From: Bog-473 sp035552395
GTDB lineage: Bacteria > Actinomycetota > Acidimicrobiia > Acidimicrobiales > RAAP-2
Assembly: GCA_035552395.1 (NCBI GenBank)
Contig: DASZLL010000121.1
Coordinates: forward strand, 1-22,989
Direction: 5' to 3'
DNA: 22,989 nt
The notes below the pieces were generated by a model. The model did no database searches. It had not been told where the DNA came from and saw only the letters and a program-made list of their open reading frames with translations. The translations under genes and the position numbers were made by a program. Position 1 is the stretch's first letter. Each line of letters begins with the position of its first letter. This document shows, one piece after another, positions 1 through 6,887 of the stretch.

Positions 1-159
1 GACATCAGTGTCGGCGTGACCGATACGGGTGTACAAGGACGCTCGGTACACCTCAGCGACGAAGTGGCCTCCCTGCGTGACGACGTCAACGCCCTACAAG
101 AGGAGGTCACCAAGATGAGGGCCATCGTGGAAGAGCTGCGCTCCGCGTTCGACCTGTAG
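1..159 (+). CDS. C-terminal end of an unidentified protein with coiled-coil tail (partial)
   Basis: Frame 1 is open from the window edge to a TAG at 157-159, giving the last 52 residues of a protein whose start lies outside the window. From about residue 19 the tail has regularly spaced Leu/Val among Asp, Glu, Arg and Lys (LSDEVASLRDDVNALQEEV), a heptad-like pattern typical of a short coiled coil. Such tails occur on many small regulators and on septum- or chaperone-associated proteins, so no function can be given. It ends with a normal stop and is followed by about 80 bases in which I see nothing. Confidence 0.6.
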   Translation, partial: DISVGVTDTGVQGRSVHLSDEVASLRDDVNALQEEVTKMRAIVEELRSAFDL

Positions 160-242
160 CTGTTCAGCGCGAGCACGGACTGTCTTTATCCGACGAACTG
201 GGCACCACGTGCTCAAGGATCGAACGAGCGGCACGCGTCCGC

Positions 243-341
243 TCACACCACCCACTCGCCGTTACGCACGACGGTGCGTCCGGCCGGGTCCTCGCCTTCC
301 AGCGATACTTGGATGCGCACCGGGTCGAGCACTAAATAGAC
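243..341 (-). pseudogene. C-terminal remnant of a nucleoside-hydrolase-like gene
   Basis: On the minus strand about 33 codons ending in TGA at 243-245 read YLVLDPVRIQVSLEGEDPAGRTVV..., which resembles the extreme C-terminus of inosine-uridine-preferring nucleoside hydrolases (a 'lLdP ... veve-GelTrGrTVVd' tail). Family members run to roughly 300 residues, so about 90% is missing. The similarity stops near base 342, exactly where the plus-strand dehydrogenase fragment begins; beyond it the same minus frame is only antisense to that fragment. The family assignment comes from a short tail by eye and could be wrong. The abrupt loss of both genes at one point is the more secure observation. Confidence 0.4.
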
Positions 342-825
342 GATACTGGTCAACAACGTCGGCTTTAGCTGGTTCGGACCGACGGCAGACCTGGACGTAA
401 ACACCTTCGACCGGCTGTTCGCCGCCAACGTGAGAGCGCCCTATTTTCTTGTCGCTGCGTTGGCCCCGAAGATGGCTGTCCGGGGTTCGGGATGCATCAT
501 CAACATGAGCAGCATGGCCGGGCAGATCGGTCTCGTCGGTGGCGCCGCATACGGTGCCACCAAGGGCGCGATGGCATCCATGACGCGGTCGTGGGCCGCG
601 GAGTTCAGCCCAGCCGGCGTACGAGTGAATGCCATCGCCGCGGGACCCGTCTACACCGGTGGCGCGTCACCGGACCGCACCGAGCTGCTGGGCGCCACCA
701 CTCTCATTGGGCGCGGTGCCCAGCCGGATGAAATCGCCGAGGTCGTCGCGTTTTTAGCCGCGCCACACGCTCGCTACATGACTGGCGCCGTTATCGCCGT
801 GGACGGAGGTCGTACTGCGGTGTGA
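340..825 (+). pseudogene. Short-chain dehydrogenase/reductase lacking its N-terminal NAD(P)-binding part
   Basis: The frame opens after a TAG at 337-339 and reads TILVNNVG..., the SDR 'N-N-A-G' strand. It continues through the catalytic region SSMAGQ...YGATK (Ser, Tyr-x-x-x-Lys), the 'VRVNAIAAGPVYT' strand and a normal C-terminus ending YMTGAVIAVDGGRTAV with TGA at 823-825. About 160 residues remain, against roughly 250 in the family. The Gly-x-x-x-Gly-x-Gly cofactor loop and first strands are absent and there is no plausible start; the first GTG, at 430, is inside the fold. The surviving part has no stops, so truncation is recent or the fragment is at an assembly junction. Annotated as a 5'-truncated pseudogene; the intact enzyme would oxidise or reduce an alcohol/ketone with NAD(P). 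Confidence 0.75.
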
Positions 826-1149
826 TTTCGCCTCATCGTGGCGTTGTCCGTTCTCCGGGTTGCCCACATCCCGTTCGGGGTGAGGAGGCAGGAGGCCCGA
901 GCCGGTATTCGTCAAGCGCATCGACAGGATGTGTGCGATCCGGTCCACCATCTCGTCGCGGATCTCGCGCCCGTGATCAAGGCGCAAGAGCTCCTTCGTC
1001 GCCAGATCGAGCCGACGTGCTGCCTCAGATGCCCTCTGCAATTTCGGCGGACATCGGATCGTGCTGATCAAGGCCGGGTTTACGCCTCAGGATCTGGATC
1101 TGGTGCACGACTTGGAAGCGATCCAAGGACCTGATGTTTCGGGACGTGA
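826..1149. other. 324-base stretch without a convincing gene
   Basis: Base composition here is less GC-biased than in the rest of the window and no frame shows the third-position G/C bias seen elsewhere. Minus frame 754-1086 includes residues like ARRLDLATKELLRLDHGREIRDEMVDRIAHIL, reminiscent of the charged tail of CPA1-type Na+/H+ antiporters, but it has only a TTG start, no membrane part, and runs antisense into the dehydrogenase fragment. Plus frame 1061-1237 is open but unrecognisable. I read the stretch as decayed sequence with possible remnants. Confidence 0.4.
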
Positions 1150-1377
1150 CTACCGTTTCGGCGCTCTGGCCCTGGGCCAGAGAGGGATGATGTTCGAGGG
1201 TTTGCCCTCCTCGGCGATGAACTTTCCGACTCTGTAGCCGGCCAAATTGTCCCAAGAGTCTTCGACTGAGCCGTAGCCATGATGTTCATCGACCCAGTCG
1301 TCATCGGGATGGAGTGGCTGAAAGAAGTAGATCAAGCCCACGGCGACCAGAAAGCAAACGCCAGCGATGGTCCACAT
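1150..1377 (-). CDS. Small single-pass membrane protein, function unknown
   Basis: A 75-residue protein starting at ATG 1375-1377, preceded on the minus strand by an AGGTGG Shine-Dalgarno seven bases upstream and by a TAATCT -10-like element at 1413-1418. Residues 2-19 (WTIAGVCFLVAVGLIYFF) form one hydrophobic membrane segment. The rest is polar, with a DDDWVDEHHG acidic/histidine patch and a basic end (RARAPKR). This predicts an N-terminal anchor with a short soluble tail; the basic C-terminus would favour a cytoplasmic tail. The frame stays open upstream to 1494, but nothing there resembles a start region. I do not recognise a family. It is a lone gene between decayed sequence and the amidohydrolase operon. 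Confidence 0.55.
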   Translation of the reverse strand: MWTIAGVCFLVAVGLIYFFQPLHPDDDWVDEHHGYGSVEDSWDNLAGYRVGKFIAEEGKPSNIIPLWPRARAPKR

Positions 1378-1412
1378 TGTGACCACCTGCCTTTCTTCAG
1401 CACGGCAAGGGC

Positions 1413-1418
1413 AGATTA
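1413..1418 (-). promoter_or_regulatory. Putative -10 element for the small membrane protein gene
   Basis: TAATCT on the minus strand, about 35 bases before the ATG at 1377 and upstream of its AGGTGG ribosome-binding site. No good -35 hexamer is visible. Unlike most first genes in this window, this one would have a short leader. Confidence 0.35.
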
Positions 1419-1508
1419 GCTTCTTTCGACCTTGGATACGCCCGCCGGCAGATGTGCCGGCCATGGGCAGGGCGGAACCCGCGACCAGTCGCAAAACTCT
1501 GACCCGAA

Positions 1509-1526
1509 GCCCCCGATTTCAGGGGC
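1509..1526 (-). terminator. Possible terminator hairpin after the amidohydrolase operon
   Basis: The arms GCCCC and GGGGC are separated by an eight-base loop, 24 bases past the amidohydrolase stop on the minus strand. There is no uridine run immediately after the stem (a TTTT follows about 15 bases later), so it would be at best a weak intrinsic terminator. Confidence 0.3.
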
Positions 1527-1549
1527 AGGATGTTACAGATTTGCCGAAC

Positions 1550-3268
1550 TCAGCCCCCCGCGACTGGCTGGGGCTGCGGTCCCCGCAGGAGGCGGCCTGG
1601 CCGCTCCCCCGTGGCCTCATCGCGCTCGCGCACGACGACGCCAGACTTCACCGTGGCGGCATAGCCCCGGGCCCGCTGTACGAGACGCTTGCCCGACGCG
1701 GGAAGGTCGTAGACCATCTCGGGCGGCTCGAGAGCCAGCGCGTCGTGGTCGATCAGGTTCAGGTCGGCCAGATACCCCGGCGCCAGCAGCCCGCGGTCAC
1801 CGAACCCGTAAAGCTCGGCGGTGCGACGCGTCTGCAGGTGCACGACCGTCTCGACCGGGAGCTTCTCGCCTCGACTCCGGTCACGCGCCCAGTGGGCAAG
1901 CATGAATGTGGGCAGGCTGGCGTCGCACAGCACGCCACAGTGTGCACCGCCGTCGCCCAACCCGAGCACCGTGGCCGGGTGCGTCAGCATCTCGCGGACC
2001 GCGTCGAGGTTGCACGCTGAGTAGTCGAGCAGCGGCAGGTACAGCAACTCCTTGCCGTCGCGCTGGAGCATGAGGTCGTAGAGCACCTCGTCGGTCGAGC
2101 GACGCTGCGCGGCCGCCAGGGCGGTGACGCTGCGCTCCGGCGGTGGCTCGTAGTCCGGCGGGTCGCCCAGAGGGAACAGCTTGTGCAGGTTGGCCCGCAA
2201 CAGCTGCACGAAGCCCCCAGGCTGTGCCTCCTCGCCGAGAATCGCAGCCCGGAACTCCGGCATGCGCAGCCGCGCCACACGCTCATCGAGCGGTAAGTGC
2301 GCAATCTCCTGGTACGCCCGGTGATGCGAGAAGGGGTGGGTCGCCGACTGGAACCCCACCATCAACGAGGTCGGCTTGCCGGCGACCTGCGGCACCAACC
2401 ACGCGCCGCGCCGGTTGGCCGCCACGCCACGATCGATCCACTCTCGCCACAGCTCCGGTGCGAAGTCGGCCTGCAGCACCTGGTACGTCACGGGCACGCC
2501 GGCCCGGATGGAGATCTCCGACATCCACGCGAACTCGTGGTCAAGGTCGCGCATGTCGCTGGCCACTGAAAAGACGCGGTGGCCCGCCTTGCCCAGCGCC
2601 TCGCCGATGGCGACGAGCTCGTCCGCTGCTGCGGTGGTCCCGGCCGCCAGTTCGCCGTCCTTGGCCCGGTGCAGGACGGTGCGCGTCGTGGAGGCGCCGA
2701 TCGCCCCTGCGTGCACCGCCTCGCGCACGATGGCCGCCATTTCGGCGATCTCCTCCGCCGTGGCGATGTCGTTCGCCCGGCCCTCCCCCAGCACGTAAGC
2801 CCGCAGTGCGCCGTGCGGCACCAGGCTGGCGACGTCGAGCACCCGCGCCGTGCGCTCGACCTCGTCGAGGTACTCGCCGAAGGTCTCCCAGTTCCAGTTC
2901 ATGCCCTCGGCCAACGCAGTACCAGGGATGTCCTCGACACCTTCCATCAGCTGGATGAGCCACTCGCGATCGGTCTCGCGTGCCGGCGCGAAGCCAACGC
3001 CGCAGTTACCCATGACGACGGTCGTCACGCCGTGCCAACCGGAGGGCGACACCTCGGGGTCCCAGGTGGCTTGGCCGTCGTAGTGCGTGTGGACGTCGAC
3101 CCAGCCCGGCGTCACCAACAGCCCATCGCCGTCGATGACGCGCCGCGCCTCGCCGTCGACCTGGCCGACCGCCGTGATCACGCTGCCGTCAACGGCGATG
3201 TCGCCGGCCCGGGTGGGCTTGCCCGTACCGTCGGCGATCGTGCCACCTCGGATGACCAGATCGTGCAT
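1550..3268 (-). CDS. Amidohydrolase of the N-acyl-D-amino-acid deacylase type
   Basis: This 572-residue metal-dependent hydrolase begins MHDLVIRGGTIADGTGKPTRAGDIAVDG, the usual beta-sandwich opening of amidohydrolase family 3. The metal-binding HTHYD lies at residues 60-64, and GNCGVGFAP near 87-95 carries the cysteine that binds zinc in D-aminoacylase. The late catalytic Asp is in LGDGGAHCG near residue 445, and the C-terminus has the typical LAPGYLADLNLID strand. Characterised relatives hydrolyse N-acyl-D-amino acids. This longer subgroup is common in soil actinobacteria and mostly uncharacterised, so another amide or cyclic amide is equally possible. It is the last gene of a minus-strand operon, 17 bases after the FAD oxidoreductase, with an AAAGGGG ribosome-binding site. 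Function as an amidohydrolase is secure; the substrate is not. Confidence 0.88.
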   Translation of the reverse strand: MHDLVIRGGTIADGTGKPTRAGDIAVDGSVITAVGQVDGEARRVIDGDGLLVTPGWVDVHTHYDGQATWDPEVSPSGWHGVTTVVMGNCGVGFAPARETDREWLIQLMEGVEDIPGTALAEGMNWNWETFGEYLDEVERTARVLDVASLVPHGALRAYVLGEGRANDIATAEEIAEMAAIVREAVHAGAIGASTTRTVLHRAKDGELAAGTTAAADELVAIGEALGKAGHRVFSVASDMRDLDHEFAWMSEISIRAGVPVTYQVLQADFAPELWREWIDRGVAANRRGAWLVPQVAGKPTSLMVGFQSATHPFSHHRAYQEIAHLPLDERVARLRMPEFRAAILGEEAQPGGFVQLLRANLHKLFPLGDPPDYEPPPERSVTALAAAQRRSTDEVLYDLMLQRDGKELLYLPLLDYSACNLDAVREMLTHPATVLGLGDGGAHCGVLCDASLPTFMLAHWARDRSRGEKLPVETVVHLQTRRTAELYGFGDRGLLAPGYLADLNLIDHDALALEPPEMVYDLPASGKRLVQRARGYAATVKSGVVVRERDEATGERPGRLLRGPQPQPVAGG

Positions 3269-3285
3269 CGGTGCTGCCCCTTTCC

Positions 3286-4716
3286 TCAGGCCGCCAGTGC
3301 GCGCAGCAAGTCGCGCCGCCTCACCCGCAGCAAGTCGAGCTCGGTCGTGTCCGCCTCGGGCCCGGCGAAGTACGAGGCTACCCGGCCCACGAAATCTGCA
3401 TCGGCCATGAGCTCATCCGGGCGGACCAGGGTGTTGATCATCCGCAACAACCCTCGGGCCACCACCGGATCGGCCGAGCGCCCGAGCATGACGTCGGCCA
3501 CCAGGGCCCCGAAGCGCCGGGCCATGGGGTCGGGCTCCTTTTTTACACCGTCGCTGTCGCCCATCGAGTCCATCATCACGGCGGTCCTGAACCAGGGCTC
3601 GACCTCACGAACAGACAGCGCCTCGTAGGCGCGGGCGCGTTCGGCCGCGTCGTCGCCGTGGCGCGCGTAGGCCTGCGCCAGCAGCGTGGCCTGGACGAAG
3701 GCCAACGCACACCCACGCCCGTACATCGGGTTCGTGCAGGTGTGCGCGTCGCCGACCGCGTGGAGCCCGGTCACCAGTGCGCCACCATCGGGCGCGCTGA
3801 AGTGGCGGAGCCGGTTGATCAGACCACCCATCGGCCGCACGGGTCCGAGCGGCACAACGGGACCCGCACCCATGAAACGGTCTGGTCCGGGCAGTGCCAG
3901 GCAGGCCCGGTCGAAGGCCGCGGGCTCCATGAGCCGGCTGCGCAGCTCGCTGTCGCTCGAACGCACTGCCAGCGTGACCGAGAACGTCGAGCCGTCGCAG
4001 GGCACGGCGAGGTACTTGAGGTAGCCGAAGTCGCCACCGAGCCGCGCGTCAACGTCGGTGGGCGCGCCCAGCGGCCTCCGGTACCAGCGGGTCAAATACA
4101 CGATGTGCGTGTCGGCCACCTCCTCGGTGACCTCCGCGCCCAGGTCCGCCAGCCACGAGACCAATGGTCCGCGCCGCCCCGTGCATACGACCACGTCGCC
4201 GGACAGCTCCGTCCCGTCGTCCAGCCGGACGCCACTGACGTGCGGTCGCACGCCCTGATCGTTCCCGCTGGTGCCGACGAGGCCGGCGATCTCCACCCCG
4301 GCTCGGTACTCGACGGAGGGCTCGTGGCGCACCGCCTCGCGCAGCGCCCATTCGAAAGTCGTGCGGCGCACGATGAGCACGTTGAGGTCGTCGTCGTCCT
4401 CCTCGGGCGGGCCGAGACCGCGGGTCAGCGTCATCGACTCGGCCCCCGCATCGAGCAACGCCTGCCAGATGTCGGGGAATTCGCGGCGCAAGATCACCGT
4501 CAGCCGGGCCAGGAAGCCGTGGGTCTGGTGCGCCTGGGGCGCGCCGCGACGCTCCCCGGCGAACGCGGCCTCGGCGTCGGCGAACTCGGCGAGCGGATCG
4601 CGCTCGACCACGGTCACCCGGTGGCCCTGACGCCCGAGCGCCAACGCCGTCGCCAGTCCGGCGACGCTCCCGCCGGCCACGACGACCGGCGTGTCGATCC
4701 TGCCGCCCCTGCTCAT
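3286..4716 (-). CDS. FAD-dependent oxidoreductase (monooxygenase/dehydrogenase fold)
   Basis: This protein of 476 residues has an N-terminal FAD-binding Rossmann fold: VVVAGGSVAGLATALAL around residues 11-27 with GGSVAG at 15-20, and ERD at 38-40 for the ADP-ribose. A second flavin motif, GLHAVGDAHTCTNPMYGRGCALAF, lies around residues 310-335; its GD contacts the flavin phosphate. The overall pattern resembles the class A flavoprotein monooxygenase/halogenase superfamily, but I see no halogenase WxWxIP motif. It probably hydroxylates or dehydrogenates a small organic substrate in the cytoplasm. It lies 19 bases after the LLM oxidoreductase and 17 before the amidohydrolase, so the three are almost certainly one transcript. 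Its ATG follows a good AAAGGGG ribosome-binding site. No membrane segment is visible. Confidence 0.85.
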   Translation of the reverse strand: MSRGGRIDTPVVVAGGSVAGLATALALGRQGHRVTVVERDPLAEFADAEAAFAGERRGAPQAHQTHGFLARLTVILRREFPDIWQALLDAGAESMTLTRGLGPPEEDDDDLNVLIVRRTTFEWALREAVRHEPSVEYRAGVEIAGLVGTSGNDQGVRPHVSGVRLDDGTELSGDVVVCTGRRGPLVSWLADLGAEVTEEVADTHIVYLTRWYRRPLGAPTDVDARLGGDFGYLKYLAVPCDGSTFSVTLAVRSSDSELRSRLMEPAAFDRACLALPGPDRFMGAGPVVPLGPVRPMGGLINRLRHFSAPDGGALVTGLHAVGDAHTCTNPMYGRGCALAFVQATLLAQAYARHGDDAAERARAYEALSVREVEPWFRTAVMMDSMGDSDGVKKEPDPMARRFGALVADVMLGRSADPVVARGLLRMINTLVRPDELMADADFVGRVASYFAGPEADTTELDLLRVRRRDLLRALAA

Positions 4717-4735
4717 CTGTTCTGCCCCTTTCGCG

Positions 4736-5773
4736 TCAGACCCAGCTGCGCAGTTTTTCGATCATCGCGACCGGGTCGGCCCCGACCGGAGTCACGTTGA
4801 GGTGCGTGACGCCGACTTCGGCCAGGGCGGCAACGCGTTCCTTCAGGTACGACTCCGGGCCGCACAGCGAAGTTGCCTCCAAAAGATCGGACGGCACCAG
4901 CGCGGCTGCCTCCGCCTTCTTGCCGGAGAGATAGAGGTCCTGGATCTCCGCCGCTTCCTTCTCGTAGCCGTAGCGGACCGCGAGCGCGTTGTAGAAGTTC
5001 TTCCCCTTGGCGCCCATGCCGCCGATGTAGAGCGCCGCGGCGGCGCGCCCGAGGTCGCGCACGCCGGCCACCTCGGACTCCTCGCCGATGGCGAAGATCC
5101 CGCCGGCCGCGATCTGCAGCGTGTCGAGCGACGGGTCGCGCTTGGCCGCGCCCGCAGCCAGCGACGGGCCGAATACCTCCTTGGCCTTGTCGGGCACGAA
5201 GAAGATGGGTAGCCAGCCGTCGGCCACCTCCGCCGTCATGGCGACGTTCTTCTCGCCGAGCGCAGCAACCCAGATCGGGATGCGCGGGCGCACCGGATGG
5301 TTGATGATCTTGAGGGCCTTGCCCAGCCCGGTGCCCTGCCCCTCGGGGAGCGGGATGTGGTACGCCGCGCCGTCGTGGGTGAGCGGCGCCTCGCGGGCCC
5401 ACACCTTGCGGCAGATGTCGACGATTTCGCGCGTGCGAGTGAGCGGCCGGTCGTACGGCACGCCGTGGAAGCCCTCGATCACCTGCGGCCCGGAGGCGCC
5501 GAGGCCGAGGACAGCGCGGCCGTCGGAGAGGGCATCGAGGCCGGCGGCCGTCATGGCGATCAGCGTGGGCGTGCGGCTGTAGATCGGCAGGATGGCGCTG
5601 CCGATCTCGATCCGCTCGGTCTTGGCGGCCAGGTAGCCCATGAACGTCGGGGCGTCGAAGCTGTAGGCCTCGGCGACCCACACGATGTCGAGGCCGACCT
5701 TCTCGAGCGCAGCGGCCTGCTTCGCCGACTCCTCGTGACCCCCGGCGTAGTTCAGCGTCATCGAGATTTTCAT
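4736..5773 (-). CDS. LLM-class F420-dependent oxidoreductase (Rv3520c-like)
   Basis: A 345-residue luciferase-like (beta/alpha)8 protein. The N-terminus MKISMTLNYAGG, the VWVAEAYSFDAPT segment, TERIEIGSAILPIYSRTP, ALSDGRAVLGLGASGPQVIEGFHG and the closing 'AEVGVTHLNVTPVG' match the pattern of the coenzyme-F420-dependent family that includes mycobacterial Rv3520c. Members move hydride between F420 and an alcohol, ketone or enoyl substrate. FMN use cannot be excluded. The start at ATG 5771-5773 is chosen because similarity begins there; the frame stays open upstream to 6455, but that part is antisense to the HAD gene. There is no Shine-Dalgarno. A GATGCT hexamer seven bases before the ATG suggests a leaderless transcript. 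First gene of the three-gene minus-strand operon. Confidence 0.88.
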   Translation of the reverse strand: MKISMTLNYAGGHEESAKQAAALEKVGLDIVWVAEAYSFDAPTFMGYLAAKTERIEIGSAILPIYSRTPTLIAMTAAGLDALSDGRAVLGLGASGPQVIEGFHGVPYDRPLTRTREIVDICRKVWAREAPLTHDGAAYHIPLPEGQGTGLGKALKIINHPVRPRIPIWVAALGEKNVAMTAEVADGWLPIFFVPDKAKEVFGPSLAAGAAKRDPSLDTLQIAAGGIFAIGEESEVAGVRDLGRAAAALYIGGMGAKGKNFYNALAVRYGYEKEAAEIQDLYLSGKKAEAAALVPSDLLEATSLCGPESYLKERVAALAEVGVTHLNVTPVGADPVAMIEKLRSWV

Positions 5774-5792
5774 GGCCCGTAGCATCGCGTAG
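5774..5792. promoter_or_regulatory. Nineteen-base divergent promoter with overlapping -10 elements
   Basis: Only 19 bases separate the ATG of the minus-strand F420 oxidoreductase from the GTG of the plus-strand HAD gene. On plus, TAGCAT (5780-5785) lies seven bases before GTG 5793. On minus, GATGCT (the complement of 5781-5786) lies seven bases before ATG 5773. Both would place the transcription start at or next to the start codon, and the two hexamers share five base pairs. Any -35 contacts must lie inside the opposite gene. Confidence 0.45.
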
Positions 5793-6410
5793 GTGGCCAG
5801 CGAATACCCCATTGACATCGTGCTCTTCGACCTCGGCGGCGTCCTGATCCAGGTCGGCGGCGTCGGTCCCATGCGGGAGCTGAGCGGAATCGACACCGAC
5901 GAGGAACTGTGGACGCGCTGGCTGGCCTGCCGCTGGGTCCGCCTTCTCGAGGCGGGCAGCTGCAGCGCCGAGGAGTTCGCCGCCGGCGTGGTAGCCGACT
6001 GGGAGCTGCCCGTCTCGTCGGACGAGTTCCTGACTGCCTTCGCCGGGTGGCAGGGCATTCCCTATCCGGGCGCAACGGAGTTGGTGGCCGAGGCGGCCGC
6101 TGCCGTGCGTGTCGGTTGCCTCAGCAACACGAACGCGTTCCAGTGGGACGCGCACTACGAGGCGCTGCCGCTCATCGACCCGTTCGAGTTCCGCTACCTC
6201 TCGTTCGAGCTGGGCCTGGTCAAGCCGGACCGGGCCATCTTCGAGGCCGTCGCCGCGCGCGTGCCCGCCGATCCGGCGCGGGTGCTGTTCCTCGACGACA
6301 ATGCGGTCAACGTCGACGCAGCCGCGGCGTTCGGCTTTGTCGCCCGCCACGTGCGCGGCGTCGACGAGGCGCGGCGGGCCTTGGTCGATACCGGCGTGCT
6401 GGCCGGCTGA
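5793..6410 (+). CDS. HAD-superfamily hydrolase (subfamily IA, YihX-like)
   Basis: This 205-residue Rossmann-like hydrolase shows all four HAD motifs. Motif I is FDLGGVL at residues 12-18 (nucleophile Asp13), motif II LSNTN (Ser111), motif III Lys144 in GLVKPDRAIF, and motif IV LFLDDN with Asp168/Asp169. The insertion between motifs I and II (about residues 20-95) is the helical C1 cap. The second Asp of the usual DxD is Gly, as in the FDLGxV group that includes YihX. Likely a phosphatase on a small sugar phosphate or other phosphoester, substrate unknown. The GTG start gives the shortest natural N-terminus and sits seven bases after TAGCAT. It is followed by a hairpin and then the DUF35/thiolase pair. 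Confidence 0.85.
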   Translation: MASEYPIDIVLFDLGGVLIQVGGVGPMRELSGIDTDEELWTRWLACRWVRLLEAGSCSAEEFAAGVVADWELPVSSDEFLTAFAGWQGIPYPGATELVAEAAAAVRVGCLSNTNAFQWDAHYEALPLIDPFEFRYLSFELGLVKPDRAIFEAVAARVPADPARVLFLDDNAVNVDAAAAFGFVARHVRGVDEARRALVDTGVLAG

Positions 6411-6428
6411 CCCGTTCCGCCCAACGGG
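6411..6428 (+). terminator. Hairpin between the HAD gene and the DUF35 gene
   Basis: Perfect arms CCCGTT and AACGGG with a six-base loop start directly after the HAD stop codon. There is no T-run. With the promoter-like CAACAT before the next gene, it may separate the HAD transcript from the DUF35-thiolase transcript. Confidence 0.35.
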
Positions 6429-6449
6429 CGCCGGGCGCAAGGCCTGTGC

Positions 6450-6455
6450 CAACAT
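6450..6455 (+). promoter_or_regulatory. Putative -10 element of the DUF35-thiolase unit
   Basis: CAACAT lies six bases before ATG 6462, so the transcript would start at the start codon. The block TGTGCCAnnATGCGGC around it resembles the sequence before the acyl-CoA dehydrogenase gene at 19504 (TGTGCCATGCTGCGGC). Confidence 0.35.
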
Positions 6456-6461
6456 GCGGCC

Positions 6462-6887
6462 ATGGTCGCCAACGGTCCCATGCTGCGTCTCCTGCCGCGC
6501 TTAAGCGACGACGTCGCCTTCTACTGGACGTCGGGCGCGGACGGGGTACTCCGCCTTCTGCGCTGCCACGCCTGCGGGTTCTTCATCCACCCGCCCGGCC
6601 CCGTGTGCCCGCGCTGCCTGTCGCGTGACCTCGGACCCGAGGAGGTGAGCGGGCGGGGCCACGTCGAGACGTTCACCGTCAACTACCAGCAGTGGATCCC
6701 GGGCAGCGACCCGTACATCATCGCCTGGGTCTCCATCGACGAGCAGCCCGACGTGCGGCTGACGACGAACCTGGTCGATGTGGAACCCGACGACGTGCAT
6801 TGCGGCCTGCCGGTGCGCGTCGTCTTCGAACGGAACGAAGACGTGTGGATCCCGCTCTTCACCCCGATCACTGAGGGGGCGTCGTGA
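6462..6887 (+). CDS. DUF35 zinc-ribbon / OB-fold acyl-CoA-associated protein
   Basis: A 141-residue protein with the two-part DUF35 layout. A rubredoxin-like zinc ribbon uses Cys35/Cys38 (RCHACG) and Cys49/Cys52 (VCPRCLS). An OB-fold (about residues 60-137) follows, with the family's VETFTVNYQQW, IIAWVSIDE and VRVVFE strands. DUF35 proteins bind SCP-x-type thiolases or MaoC hydratases and help bind CoA substrates; in steroid side-chain degradation one partners the aldolase Ltp2. The overlap of its TGA with the GTG of the thiolase gene (GTGA) strongly implies translational coupling and a two-protein complex. No Shine-Dalgarno is visible, consistent with the leaderless arrangement. Confidence 0.9.
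   Translation: MVANGPMLRLLPRLSDDVAFYWTSGADGVLRLLRCHACGFFIHPPGPVCPRCLSRDLGPEEVSGRGHVETFTVNYQQWIPGSDPYIIAWVSIDEQPDVRLTTNLVDVEPDDVHCGLPVRVVFERNEDVWIPLFTPITEGAS

Noticed and set aside
1061..1237. Plus open frame reading VLIKAGFTPQDLDLVHDLEAIQG...
   Set aside because: No start signal, no known family, and it overlaps the better-supported minus-strand membrane protein gene; kept only as part of the decayed stretch.
4713..6455. Single giant minus frame fusing the F420 oxidoreductase with upstream sequence
   Set aside because: The upstream part is antisense to the HAD gene, which has all four HAD motifs; the other long minus frame in that stretch is out of register with the oxidoreductase.
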